Assembly (NCBI GenBank): GCA_030813035.1
Contig: JAUSTV010000005.1
Direction: 5' to 3' (one strand)
Source: Bacillus_BA fengqiuensis
Lineage (GTDB): Bacteria; Bacillota; Bacilli; Bacillales; Bacillaceae_H
Length of the DNA: 64,000 bases
Position numbers and translations under genes: made by a program. The notes below the pieces were generated by a model. The model had not been told where the DNA came from, ran no database searches, and saw nothing but the letters and a program-made list of their open reading frames with translations. This document shows, in pieces, positions 8,112-16,406 of the stretch (position 1 is the stretch's first letter; each line of letters opens with the position of its first letter).

Positions 8112-8822
8112 CTTATGCGTTAGTCTCCAAATTTCATCCAATACCGGCATTTCCTGTTTCTCGTCTTCCGTCACTTCTTCCCAGATGATACCGGTCGGCT
8201 TGCCATATGGACTATTCGTTTTGAATAACCCTTGTTCGGTCGCAATCCAATCCGCCGTTAAATCATATGCGTCGCGCGGTAAATCCTCTTCTACAATTTG
8301 TCCGCTATGAACGGACGTAATAACTGGAACAGAAGGATTGCCAAGTTCGCGAATGATTGCATACTCTCGATCAGCATACCCTTCCCCTTTTCCAAGCCTT
8401 CTGCCATCCCGGTGCATCGCAACAGAACCGATGACAATTAAATCAATACGCGGCATTTCTGATAAAGGAAGCACTTCTCCATACGTATTTATATGCTTTA
8501 AACTTGCCGCTTTTCGTTCTTCCCCAGCTGGTACCCACTCTGGCTTCACTTGAATAAAACCGGCCTTTAATCTCGGCGTCGGTACAAGCAATATTTTACC
8601 ATCTCTTAGCACTTGGGCTCGAAGCGGCAACTGCGGTGCATCCGGATTGACTTTGACGACTTTTGCCTGCTTATATATATCCATTTCCGTAATATAATGG
8701 GCGGCCTTTTCGGCTCCTTTAAAATTCGGAATGCGATTGTACAGCGGAAACGGAAAGCGACCCAATTTTTCTTCCGTCATCTTATCCCACACTTTATGGC
8801 GAATTTCATTTTTGGTCAGCAT
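8109..8822 (-). CDS. 5-formyltetrahydrofolate cyclo-ligase-like protein
   Basis: A 237-aa protein of the 5-FCL/methenyl-THF synthetase fold. The signature loop RRLGKGEGYADREYA near residues 140-155 matches the ATP/folate motif of 5-formyltetrahydrofolate cyclo-ligases, and LVPTPRLKAGF lies before it. It is longer and more divergent than the housekeeping enzyme (about 190 aa) and resembles the archaeal/MTHFSD-type branch, so folate activity is not assured. The gene stands alone between the MFS and MBL genes, and its stop codon is folded into a perfect hairpin. Confidence 0.7.
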   Translation of the reverse strand: MLTKNEIRHKVWDKMTEEKLGRFPFPLYNRIPNFKGAEKAAHYITEMDIYKQAKVVKVNPDAPQLPLRAQVLRDGKILLVPTPRLKAGFIQVKPEWVPAGEERKAASLKHINTYGEVLPLSEMPRIDLIVIGSVAMHRDGRRLGKGEGYADREYAIIRELGNPSVPVITSVHSGQIVEEDLPRDAYDLTADWIATEQGLFKTNSPYGKPTGIIWEEVTEDEKQEMPVLDEIWRLTHK

Positions 8823-8982
8823 ATTGACAACTCCATTCTTAGCTGGTGTTTTTGCACTTGTTCTTCCCTTTCAATATTATACATGAACAAAAATACATCT
8901 AAAAAAGATGTAAGAACTTTCAAATTCTACTAAACTAAAAAAGTAAAACAAATATGGTTTCCCAAAAAGAAAGGGTGTTTAT

Positions 8983-9825
8983 ATGCTCCAAAAATTAACG
9001 AACCGTGTTTATTATTTACCTGCTTCTCACGAGACAGACCGCCCCGTTTTAGGAGTGATTACGGGAGATACTCATACACTTCTCCTAGATGCCGGCAACT
9101 CTTCCGATCATGCCCGTCTCCTTCTTGACGAATTAGCCCGATTAAATATTCCAACACCCAGCTTGGTCGTGCTTACCCACTGGCACTGGGATCATATATT
9201 TGGACTTTCCCATTTCAACGCCCCCTCGATTTCCCATAAGAAAACAAAAAGTTACATAGAGGAGTTAAAAGATTTAAGTTGGACAGATGAAGAATTGGAC
9301 AAAAGGGTACAACAAGGAAAAGAAATTGAGTTCTGTGCAGAAATGATCAAAAAAGAATTCGCTTCAAAAGAGCGGGATATTGAAATTACCACTCCTACTA
9401 TGACATTTGAAACGAAATCGGAAATTGATTTGGGCAATGTGACATGTATCGTTGAACATATGGCCGGAGATCATGCAGATGATTCTTCGATTTTATATGT
9501 AAAAGAAGAAAAAGTACTCTTTTTGGGCGACGCTCTCTATCCGAACATTTATGCCTCTAAACGCCACTATGTTCCTGATACATTTTTGCAATTGCTCGAC
9601 CGAATCGAAGCTTATGATGCCGACATTTTGATTGAATCCCACGGAGTACCAATCAAACGCAAATCGTTTTTCTTTGAAATGGATCAATACCGTACAATGG
9701 CTGAATCTGCGAAACAACATACCGGAGACATGGATGCCATGACACAGGAATTAACGCAAACATTCCAACGTAACTTGACAACAGGCGATGTTGAAATGAT
9801 TCAATATTTTGTGGATGGTTTATAA
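8983..9825 (+). CDS. MBL-fold metallohydrolase
   Basis: A 280-aa metallo-beta-lactamase-fold protein. The metal motif THWHWDH is at about residues 65-71, followed by an H near 148 (EHMAGDHADDS), FLGDALY around 177 and ESHG near 214. These are the usual five metal-binding motifs of class-B-like hydrolases. It has no signal peptide and should be cytosolic. The family covers glyoxalase II-like thioesterases, phosphodiesterases and lactonases, and the sequence does not separate these. AAAGGG lies just upstream of the ATG. The ABC exporter genes follow 35 bp downstream and may be cotranscribed. Confidence 0.8.
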   Translation: MLQKLTNRVYYLPASHETDRPVLGVITGDTHTLLLDAGNSSDHARLLLDELARLNIPTPSLVVLTHWHWDHIFGLSHFNAPSISHKKTKSYIEELKDLSWTDEELDKRVQQGKEIEFCAEMIKKEFASKERDIEITTPTMTFETKSEIDLGNVTCIVEHMAGDHADDSSILYVKEEKVLFLGDALYPNIYASKRHYVPDTFLQLLDRIEAYDADILIESHGVPIKRKSFFFEMDQYRTMAESAKQHTGDMDAMTQELTQTFQRNLTTGDVEMIQYFVDGL

Positions 9826-9860
9826 TAGAACAAGACATTTAGCCAGTTAGGAGTTTTTTG

Positions 9861-10781
9861 ATGGAACATGCATTGGAGATTAGAAACGCAACAAAAAAAA
9901 TCGGCAAGAAAACGATTATTGACGATGTATCCTTTAATGTCGAAAAAGGAGAAGTGTTCGGGCTGCTTGGTCCCAACGGAGCAGGAAAAACAACCATTAT
10001 ACGTATGATTGTCGGCTTGATGAATATGACAAGCGGCGATATTTTCGTGAATGGGCTACATATAAAAAAGCAATTTACAGAAGCGATGCATCATATTGGG
10101 GCGATCGTCGAGAACCCGGAGCTATATAAATTCCTTACAGGTTATCAAAACCTTGTACACTTTGCACGAATGCTGCCCAATGTAACAGCGGACAGAATAG
10201 ATGAGGTCATTGAGTTGGTCAAGCTCGAAGACCGGATTGACGATGAAGTCAGGACGTACTCATTGGGGATGCGCCAACGGCTTGGCGTCGCCCAGGCCCT
10301 GCTTCATAAACCATCCGTTCTCATTTTGGATGAACCGACAAATGGCCTTGATCCAGCAGGCATTAGAGAGCTGAGAAGCTATCTCCACCATTTGGCGGAA
10401 ACGGAAGGAACGACCGTTATTGTCTCGAGCCATTTATTATCAGAAATGGAGTTAATGTGCGATCGGGCAGCAATCATTCAAGCCGGACGGCTGCTCGATG
10501 TAAAAGCGGTGAGACAAATGGCCGAAAGCACCGAAAAGCGCCGCGTACAATTCGAGGTCGATGATTGCGCAAAAACATATGAACTCCTGGCTCAGATTGA
10601 CGCCAAATTAGCGATAAAAAAACTTGAAAACGGTTTTGAAACAGACCTTTCAAAAGAGGACATTGCGAAACTAAATGAAAAACTTGTTCAGCACGGCATT
10701 AAAGTGTTTGAAATCAAATCGATGGAAAAAACGTTGGAAGACCGATTTTTGGAAATGACGGGAGGGATCCACCATGAATAA
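9861..10781 (+). CDS. ABC transporter ATP-binding protein (BcrA-type)
   Basis: A 306-aa ABC-2 exporter ATPase. Walker A GPNGAGKTT is near residues 37-45, the signature is the degenerate YSLGMRQRLG, Walker B is LILDEPTNGLDP, and an H-loop SSHLLSE follows. The C-terminal third is the extension typical of BcrA/bacitracin- and antibiotic-peptide-type exporters. ATG 9861 follows TAGGAG at a good distance; the TTG at 9858 is less likely. It overlaps the permease gene by 8 bp, so the two form one coupled unit. Substrate unknown. Confidence 0.88.
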   Translation: MEHALEIRNATKKIGKKTIIDDVSFNVEKGEVFGLLGPNGAGKTTIIRMIVGLMNMTSGDIFVNGLHIKKQFTEAMHHIGAIVENPELYKFLTGYQNLVHFARMLPNVTADRIDEVIELVKLEDRIDDEVRTYSLGMRQRLGVAQALLHKPSVLILDEPTNGLDPAGIRELRSYLHHLAETEGTTVIVSSHLLSEMELMCDRAAIIQAGRLLDVKAVRQMAESTEKRRVQFEVDDCAKTYELLAQIDAKLAIKKLENGFETDLSKEDIAKLNEKLVQHGIKVFEIKSMEKTLEDRFLEMTGGIHHE

Positions 10782-11544
10782 CCTCTTTTCCCTCGTTCAA
10801 AATGAAAACATGAAGATTTTTCTTCGCACCCGTACATTGTTTCTCATTGGCCTTATCGTCCTCATTAATTTCTTGACAGTCATTTTTATGAAAAATGTAC
10901 TGCAGCAAGCAGCCTCTTTAAGCACCATGTGGGACTTCGCTTTATCAAGCGTCAATCTATTGTGGATTGTTCAGGTTTTTGCGGTCATTATTGCCGGAGA
11001 CATCGTGGCGAGTGAATTTTCATGGGGAACGATCAAACTATTGCTCATCCGTCCCGCCACAAGGGCAAAAATTTTGTTTTCCAAATACATCGCGGTTCTC
11101 TTTTTTACATGGACGATCATGTTTGTCCTATTTCTTTCTTCCCTTCTTTTTGGCTTGATTTTTTTCGGCATGGGGGAAGGCGGCCTCTTTATGTTCGGGA
11201 AAGTGACAAGTATGTATTGTCTGCAATTCATTGAGATTTTGATGATGGTGACATTTGCCTTTATGATTTCAACCGTCTTTCGCAGCAGTTCGTTAGCGAT
11301 TGGTCTTTCCATTTTCTTGACGTTTATGGGAAAACCAGTTGTGGACATTTTATATCATTTTGATTTCGAATGGGGAAAATACGTCTTGTTCGCCAACACG
11401 GATCTAAGCCCTTATTTCAGCAGCGGTGACCCGATGTTTCCCGGGATGTCTCTCGGTTTTTCTATCTTGATACTTCTCGTCTATTTTACTCTCTTCCAAG
11501 CTCTTTCATGGTTTGTGTTCATGAAAAGAGATGTATCGGTATAA
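10774..11544 (+). CDS. ABC-2 family permease
   Basis: A 256-aa membrane protein with about six hydrophobic segments; the first is at residues 22-40, after a short cytoplasmic start (FSLVQNENMKIFLRTRT). This is the usual topology of ABC-2 permeases (BcrB/NatB/YxlG-like) that pair with the ATPase encoded just upstream. Overlapping stop and start codons support coupled expression. The stop codon TAA falls inside a dispersed repeat (11541-11590). Likely role is export of a peptide, lipid-linked compound or ion; nothing in the sequence narrows it. Confidence 0.85.
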   Translation: MNNLFSLVQNENMKIFLRTRTLFLIGLIVLINFLTVIFMKNVLQQAASLSTMWDFALSSVNLLWIVQVFAVIIAGDIVASEFSWGTIKLLLIRPATRAKILFSKYIAVLFFTWTIMFVLFLSSLLFGLIFFGMGEGGLFMFGKVTSMYCLQFIEILMMVTFAFMISTVFRSSSLAIGLSIFLTFMGKPVVDILYHFDFEWGKYVLFANTDLSPYFSSGDPMFPGMSLGFSILILLVYFTLFQALSWFVFMKRDVSV

Positions 11545-11590
11545 AGGAAACTTCCATCAGTCTGGGTCTCACTGCCCGTTCATGCAGGAT
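11541..11590 (+). repeat. dispersed intergenic repeat, copy A
   Basis: The motif ATAAAGGAAACTTCCATC followed by a short GGG...CTGCCCGTT hairpin also occurs, in opposite orientation, at 21254-21292, 27846-27898 and 36211-36262. In this copy and in the 36.2-kb copy the TAA of ATAAAGG is the stop codon of the neighbouring gene. Confidence 0.75.
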
Positions 11591-11612
11591 AAAACCGGAC
11601 CAGCTGGTCATT

Positions 11613-11650
11613 GAAAAATCATCTACCTTTGAACAGGCAGATGATTTTTC
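11613..11650. terminator. bidirectional terminator
   Basis: GAAAAATCATCT and AGATGATTTTTC form a 12-bp stem with A- and T-rich flanks, between the converging permease gene and metA. Confidence 0.75.
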
Positions 11651-11669
11651 TTTAGGCATAGCTCTTTTA

Positions 11670-12578
11670 CTATCTCCATTCATAAGGTGTCTGCTGATAA
11701 ACATAATAATTTAACCAGTTGGAAAATAATAGATGAGCATGTGATCTCCATCTATTCAGCGGTACATTATTGGGGTTGTCATTCGGAAAATAGTGCTCTG
11801 GCATTGGAGTTTCCACCCCTCTTTGTATATCCCTCTCGAATTCTTCAGCAAGAGTGCTGGAATCATATTCCAGATGACCAGTAATCATAATTTGTTTTCC
11901 ATTTTCAGCGCTGATGATAAAAGGCCCCGCTTCTTCCGATGCAGACAATAATTTAAGAGCGGAACAGCGGTTGATTTCTTCTATGTCAACATCCGTATGT
12001 CTAGAATGAGGTGCCAAATACACATCATCAAATCCTCTTAATAGTTTTTCCTCCGGCTCTATCACTGTATGTGAATATACCCCTGATCGCTTTTGAGATA
12101 ATGGATATTTCCCTATCCCAAAGTGATGATAGAGTGCAGCTTGAGATCCCCAACAAATATGCAGGGTGGAAGTGACATTACTTGTTGTCCATTCCATAAT
12201 TTCCGTTAGTTCTTCCCAATAGCTTACCTCTTCAAACCGCAAATGCTCGACTGGTGCACCGGTAATAATCATGCCATCGAATTTTTTGTCTTTGATTTCT
12301 TCAAACTCTTGATAAAATTGCTCTAAATGATATTGACTTGTATTTTTAGACTTGTATGTCGTGGTCTTCAAAAAAGAAACGTTGACTTGAAGCGACGTAT
12401 TCCCCAACAATCTTAGCAACTGTGCTTCTGTTTTCTCTTTTTCAGGCATTAGGTTTAAAATCAATATGTTCAACGGTCGAATATCTTGACTTGCGGCACG
12501 ACCTTCATCCATGATAAAGATTTTTTCTTTTTCAAGTATCTCTCTGGCAGGAAGAAGTTGTGGTATCTTGATTGGCAA
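11670..12578 (-). CDS. metA: homoserine O-acetyltransferase MetA
   Basis: A 302-aa MetA protein that transfers an acyl group to homoserine, the first committed step of methionine synthesis. The catalytic Cys142 is in HICWGSQA, and His and Glu of the triad are in TGHLEYD. Residue 111 is Glu, which in characterised MetA enzymes goes with acetyl-CoA rather than succinyl-CoA, so homoserine O-acetyltransferase is the better name. Length and motifs are complete. A SAM-I riboswitch with a terminator precedes the gene, so expression should fall when S-adenosylmethionine is plentiful. It stands alone. Confidence 0.93.
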   Translation of the reverse strand: MPIKIPQLLPAREILEKEKIFIMDEGRAASQDIRPLNILILNLMPEKEKTEAQLLRLLGNTSLQVNVSFLKTTTYKSKNTSQYHLEQFYQEFEEIKDKKFDGMIITGAPVEHLRFEEVSYWEELTEIMEWTTSNVTSTLHICWGSQAALYHHFGIGKYPLSQKRSGVYSHTVIEPEEKLLRGFDDVYLAPHSRHTDVDIEEINRCSALKLLSASEEAGPFIISAENGKQIMITGHLEYDSSTLAEEFERDIQRGVETPMPEHYFPNDNPNNVPLNRWRSHAHLLFSNWLNYYVYQQTPYEWR

Positions 12579-12610
12579 AGAATCACCTCCTTATAATCGT
12601 TTCATGACCA

Positions 12611-12645
12611 CAAAAAGAAAAAGCCTTCTTTAAGAAGAAGACTTT
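12611..12645 (-). terminator. riboswitch-controlled terminator of metA
   Basis: On the minus strand AGTCTTCTT and AAGAAGGCT form a stem followed by TTTTTCTTTTTG. It sits between the SAM-I aptamer and the metA ribosome site, as expected for an expression platform. Confidence 0.8.
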
Positions 12646-12663
12646 TACATTCCAACATAGCCA

Positions 12664-12782
12664 TTCTTCTTATCTCTCAAGTTAAAAAACTTGCTGGATT
12701 TAGCACCTTTCCAATGAATCTGCTTCATTGGTGGTTGCTGAGGCGTCTTCGGGCCATACCCTCGACCTCTCTTGATAAGAAA
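12664..12782 (-). promoter_or_regulatory. SAM-I (S-box) riboswitch
   Basis: Read on the minus strand it begins CTTATCAAGAGAGG and contains GGGTATGGCCCGAAGA and CCTCAGCAACC, then CCAATGAAG with its complement, and a closing GAGAGATAAGA that pairs with the start (P1). These are the conserved S-box elements. It binds S-adenosylmethionine and favours the terminator at 12611-12645, switching metA off. Confidence 0.93.
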
Positions 12783-12859
12783 TCTATTTTATTCGATTTT
12801 TCATAACATTATATTAATTTATATCATTCAACAAGAAATAGCAACATTTTTTTACTATA

Positions 12860-12903
12860 TAAATCATTGAACGTGTATGAAAACATACACGTTCAATGAT
12901 TTA
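12860..12903. repeat. perfect 20-bp stem hairpin
   Basis: TAAATCATTGAACGTGTATG, an AAAA loop, and its exact complement. It lies between the metA promoter region and the end of the sigma-54 catabolic operon. No T run follows on the minus strand, so it is a weak candidate terminator; a protein site or mRNA-stabilising hairpin is equally possible. Confidence 0.65.
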
Positions 12904-12976
12904 CGTATAAGTTTATTCGAGGTGGTAGAACAGAAAAGCAGGAATAGAATAAAGATTGATATAGAACATTAAAAAA

Positions 12977-13942
12977 TTAAGTAGTGGTCTTGCTGCCTTT
13001 TAACTGAAGGTCTTTTTTGAGCCAGTATACAAGCTCTCGTTCGCGCGCTTCATTCATCGCTTGTGACTGCGCACGGTCCCAGTGATAAAAGCCTCTTCCT
13101 GTTTTCTGTCCGTAATTTCCTTCATCAACTAATTCCCTCATCTTAGAAAGGGATTCTTGCTGGATACTTAAGTCCTTGAATAAGTAGCTCGATATAGCAT
13201 CAAATACATCCAGCCCTCCCATATCAGCCGTCATGAACGGGCCTGTTACAGGCAGACGGCGGCCGATACTGTAGCGAACGGCGTCGTCAATATCCTCTAC
13301 CGTTGCCACTCCCTGCTCCAAAATATACTGCGCTTCCCGGAATAGTGCATACTGAAGGCGATTTACAATTGAACCGAGAATGTCCTTTTGCAGCACAATC
13401 GGCTTTTTGTTCATGCTTTCAAGCAACTGCAATGCCCGTTGAACGGTTTCATCGGATGTCTGTTCCCCACGTACGATTTCCACTAAGGGAATCAAGTGCC
13501 CAGGATTCCAAAAGTGGGTGACAACCGTTCTCTCCGGGTGTGACGTATAACGGGCAATCTCAGTTGGACTTAATCCTGAAGTATTGCTCGCAAGAATAAC
13601 GTCCGATAAACAAATTCGATCCAAATCTTGAAATAGCTTCTGCTTCAATTCCAGATTTTCAGGAACGGCCTCAATGATGAATGTCGCCTCTTTGATGCAA
13701 TCCTCAAGCGACACGGTAAAATGTACAAGAGATTGGATTCTCTCCGCTTCCTGTGCATCAATTACCCCATACTCTTTTAAAATATCTATTTTTTCTTTGA
13801 CTCCCAGTCTCCCGCGCTCAATATCCTGCTCATTCGTTCCCCAAACCGGCACTTCAAACCCTGCCATGGCGGCCGATAAGGCAATCGAGTGGCCCATTGT
13901 TCCGGCCCCTAGTATCGCTAATCTCTCTATTGATGGATTCAT
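12977..13942 (-). CDS. short 3-hydroxyacyl-CoA/3-hydroxyacid dehydrogenase
   Basis: A 321-aa NAD-dependent dehydrogenase of the 3-hydroxyacyl-CoA dehydrogenase family. The Rossmann motif GAGTMGHSIA is at the N terminus, SNTSGL and THFWNPGHLIPLVEIV mark the catalytic region, and TGRGFYHW closes the C-terminal domain. The HFWNP...PLVE form is common in members acting on free hydroxy acids, such as L-gulonate 3-dehydrogenase and lambda-crystallin, so a CoA thioester substrate is not certain. ATG 13942 overlaps the SDR stop codon (ATGA type), with GGAGGGTGG upstream. It is the last gene of the leftward operon. Confidence 0.8.
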   Translation of the reverse strand: MNPSIERLAILGAGTMGHSIALSAAMAGFEVPVWGTNEQDIERGRLGVKEKIDILKEYGVIDAQEAERIQSLVHFTVSLEDCIKEATFIIEAVPENLELKQKLFQDLDRICLSDVILASNTSGLSPTEIARYTSHPERTVVTHFWNPGHLIPLVEIVRGEQTSDETVQRALQLLESMNKKPIVLQKDILGSIVNRLQYALFREAQYILEQGVATVEDIDDAVRYSIGRRLPVTGPFMTADMGGLDVFDAISSYLFKDLSIQQESLSKMRELVDEGNYGQKTGRGFYHWDRAQSQAMNEARERELVYWLKKDLQLKGSKTTT

Positions 13943-14700
13943 ATCGCAGTCCACCCTCCATCTACTTTGATTGTTTCTCCCGTAATGAAATTGGCCATAT
14001 TTGACGCAAGGAACAAAACAGCTCCCGTTACATCAGAAGGTTTGGGCATTTTCCCCAATGGAATACGGTTCATAACATCACGATAAAAATCTTGATCGTC
14101 AAACATCTTCTTCGTAAAATCTGTTTCAATAAAAGTAGGGGCAACCGCATTGACCTTTACATTGTGGGAAGCCCACTCAATAGCCAATGCCTTCGTTAAC
14201 TGGACGGCCCCTCCCTTACTCGAACAATAGGCGGATCTTTTTATGTAGCCGACGAATGCCATTTGGGAGACGATATTAATAATTCGTCCACTTCCCTGTT
14301 CCGTCATATATTTCCCCGCTCGCTGCGAGCAGAAAAATGTCCCCTTTAAATTGGTGTCCAACACCCGGTCCCAATCCTCTTCGGTTACTTCCAGTGCCGG
14401 TTTTGGAATGTTCACTCCGGCATTATTAACGAGAACGTCAAGCCCCCCTAAAGTTAAAACCGCCTCATCCACCATGTCATAAACACTTTGGACATCCTGT
14501 ATATCGGCCACAAGATAAGAGCAGTGCGAATGGAACTGTTTTAACTCTTCTACAGCCACAGATAAAGAGGTCTCGTCCCGCCCCGTAATCATGACATTTG
14601 CCCCTAATTGCGCAAAAGCAATGGCAATATCTTTTCCGATTCCTTTGCTTCCTCCGGTCACCAGCACTCTTTGCCCTTTCAATTCGCTAAAATAAGTCAT
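13939..14700 (-). CDS. short-chain dehydrogenase/reductase
   Basis: A 253-aa classical SDR. The cofactor motif TGGSKGIGKD is near residue 15, NNAGVN near 90, the catalytic Ser is in IVSQM, Tyr and Lys are in YCSSKGG, and the C terminus has GETIKVDGGW. It resembles gluconate/3-oxoacyl reductase-type enzymes that oxidise secondary alcohols. ATG 14700 is preceded by GGGAGTGG; the longer frame to 14754 has no ribosome site. It overlaps the hydroxyacid dehydrogenase gene and lies about 200 bp behind the MMSDH-like gene, with a strong hairpin in that gap, so these last two genes may be expressed at a different level. Confidence 0.85.
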   Translation of the reverse strand: MTYFSELKGQRVLVTGGSKGIGKDIAIAFAQLGANVMITGRDETSLSVAVEELKQFHSHCSYLVADIQDVQSVYDMVDEAVLTLGGLDVLVNNAGVNIPKPALEVTEEDWDRVLDTNLKGTFFCSQRAGKYMTEQGSGRIINIVSQMAFVGYIKRSAYCSSKGGAVQLTKALAIEWASHNVKVNAVAPTFIETDFTKKMFDDQDFYRDVMNRIPLGKMPKPSDVTGAVLFLASNMANFITGETIKVDGGWTAI

Positions 14701-14828
14701 ATACGATTCCACTCCCTTACTGTTTATTCTGTAAAAAAGATGGACACCGAACAATATGCCGGCGTCACATCTATACTAGTTACAGCTTTTTTGTTTTCAT
14801 ATCTTAAATCAACTGAAAAGATCTTTAT

Positions 14829-14874
14829 AGAAGCAGTGGGCAAGAACCCGAAAGGGAGCTTGCCCACTGCTTCT
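14829..14874 (-). terminator. strong hairpin inside the operon
   Basis: AGAAGCAGTGGGCAAG pairs perfectly with CTTGCCCACTGCTTCT around a loop that holds a smaller CCC/GGG stem. It lies 24 bp after the MMSDH-like gene and before the SDR gene. No long T run follows, so partial termination or an RNA processing/stability role is likely. Confidence 0.6.
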
Positions 14875-14897
14875 GCGTAAATAGTCTAACGCGGATT

Positions 14898-16358
14898 TTA
14901 GTAACGAGCTGTCAACATTTTTTTACGAGTATAGAACTCTACTCCATCACGGCCATTTGCATGAAGATCGCCATAGAAAGAGTTTTTATAACCAGAGAAT
15001 GGGAAGAATGCCATTGGTGCTGGAACACCAAGATTGATTCCAAGCATACCCGCATCGATGTCCTCACGGAACTGACGAACAGCTTTCGCGCTGTCTGTAT
15101 ATAGGCATGCACCGTTGGCAAATTCAGATTGGTTCGTAATTTCAATAGCTTCATCCAAGCTTTCTGCACGCACAACCGAAAGTACAGGTGCAAAAATTTC
15201 ATCTTGCCAGATTTTCATGCCCGGTTTGACATGGTCAAAAATAGTTGGGCCGACAAAGTAGCCTTCGCCGTTTGTTTCAGCATCTTGGCGTCCGTCGCGC
15301 ACAAGAACCGCTCCCTCTTCTTCACCAATTTCAATATAATTAATCGTACGCTCTTTATGGGAGTCACGAATAACTGGTCCAAGGAATACCCCTTCCTCTA
15401 AACCGTTGCCGATTTTGATTTCATCTGACGCCTGACGCAAACGTGCTACTAATTCGTCGGCAATATCGCCAACAGCTACAACAACCGCACAAGCCATGCA
15501 ACGTTCACCCGCAGAACCGAAAGCCCCACTGATAATGTTGGAAACAGTGCTGTCTAATTCAGCATCAGGCATAACGATTGAATGGTTTTTCGCTCCCGCT
15601 AAAGCTTGTACACGTTTTCCGTTAGCCGCTCCTGTTTTATACACATATTCAGCTACCGGCTGTGAACCAACGAATGATACAGCTTTAACATCCCGGTTTT
15701 CCAAAATTCCATTTACAACATCATGTGCTCCATGGACGATGTTTAATACTCCCTTTGGTAGCCCCGCTTCCTCAAACAGTTCTGCCAAGCGGTTAGCTAA
15801 CAAAGGTGTACGCTCAGACGGTTTTAAAATGAACGTATTTCCGCACGCAATCGCAAGCGGGAACATCCAGCATGGCACCATCATCGGGAAGTTGAATGGT
15901 GTAATGCCTCCGACAACTCCAATCGGATAACGGTACATACCTGATTCAATTCCTGACGCAATGTCAGGAAGCTGGCTGCCCATCATTAATGTCGGTGCAC
16001 CAGCCGCAAATTCAACACACTCGATCCCTCTTTGTACTTCCCCATATCCTTCTTCATAACTTTTACCGTTTTCTAACGTGACAAGCTTAGCCAATTCATC
16101 CCAGTTTTCAATAAGAAGCTGTTGATAACGGAATAAAATACGCGCACGACGAGGAACTGCTGTTTTTCCCCATGTTTTATAAGCTTCTTTAGCCACTTCT
16201 ACCGCTTTATCTAAATCTTCACGGCTAGAAATCGGAACATATGCTAATATTTCACCTGTTGCCGGGTTTGGTACGGCCTCTGTTTTGTTAGATGTAGATT
16301 CAATCCATTCCCCACCAATAAAGTTTTTTAACGTTTGAACTTTTGCTTCTGTTGTCAT
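14898..16358 (-). CDS. CoA-acylating (methylmalonate-)semialdehyde dehydrogenase
   Basis: A 486-aa aldehyde dehydrogenase of the MmsA/IolA group. The N-terminal KNFIGGEW, TPFNFPMMVPCWMFPLA and the active-site GSAGERCMA (Cys near residue 285) are hallmarks of methylmalonate/malonate-semialdehyde dehydrogenases, which use NAD and CoA to give propionyl- or acetyl-CoA with CO2 loss. ATG 16358 is preferred over 16367 because the AAAGGGGA site is too close to the latter. In this operon it should turn a semialdehyde made by the alcohol or hydroxyacid dehydrogenases into an acyl-CoA. The substrate semialdehyde is unknown. Confidence 0.85.
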   Translation of the reverse strand: MTTEAKVQTLKNFIGGEWIESTSNKTEAVPNPATGEILAYVPISSREDLDKAVEVAKEAYKTWGKTAVPRRARILFRYQQLLIENWDELAKLVTLENGKSYEEGYGEVQRGIECVEFAAGAPTLMMGSQLPDIASGIESGMYRYPIGVVGGITPFNFPMMVPCWMFPLAIACGNTFILKPSERTPLLANRLAELFEEAGLPKGVLNIVHGAHDVVNGILENRDVKAVSFVGSQPVAEYVYKTGAANGKRVQALAGAKNHSIVMPDAELDSTVSNIISGAFGSAGERCMACAVVVAVGDIADELVARLRQASDEIKIGNGLEEGVFLGPVIRDSHKERTINYIEIGEEEGAVLVRDGRQDAETNGEGYFVGPTIFDHVKPGMKIWQDEIFAPVLSVVRAESLDEAIEITNQSEFANGACLYTDSAKAVRQFREDIDAGMLGINLGVPAPMAFFPFSGYKNSFYGDLHANGRDGVEFYTRKKMLTARY

Positions 16359-16406
16359 AATGAACATTCCCCTTTCAATTTAAAAAGAATATGAGTTTAG
16401 TAGTTT

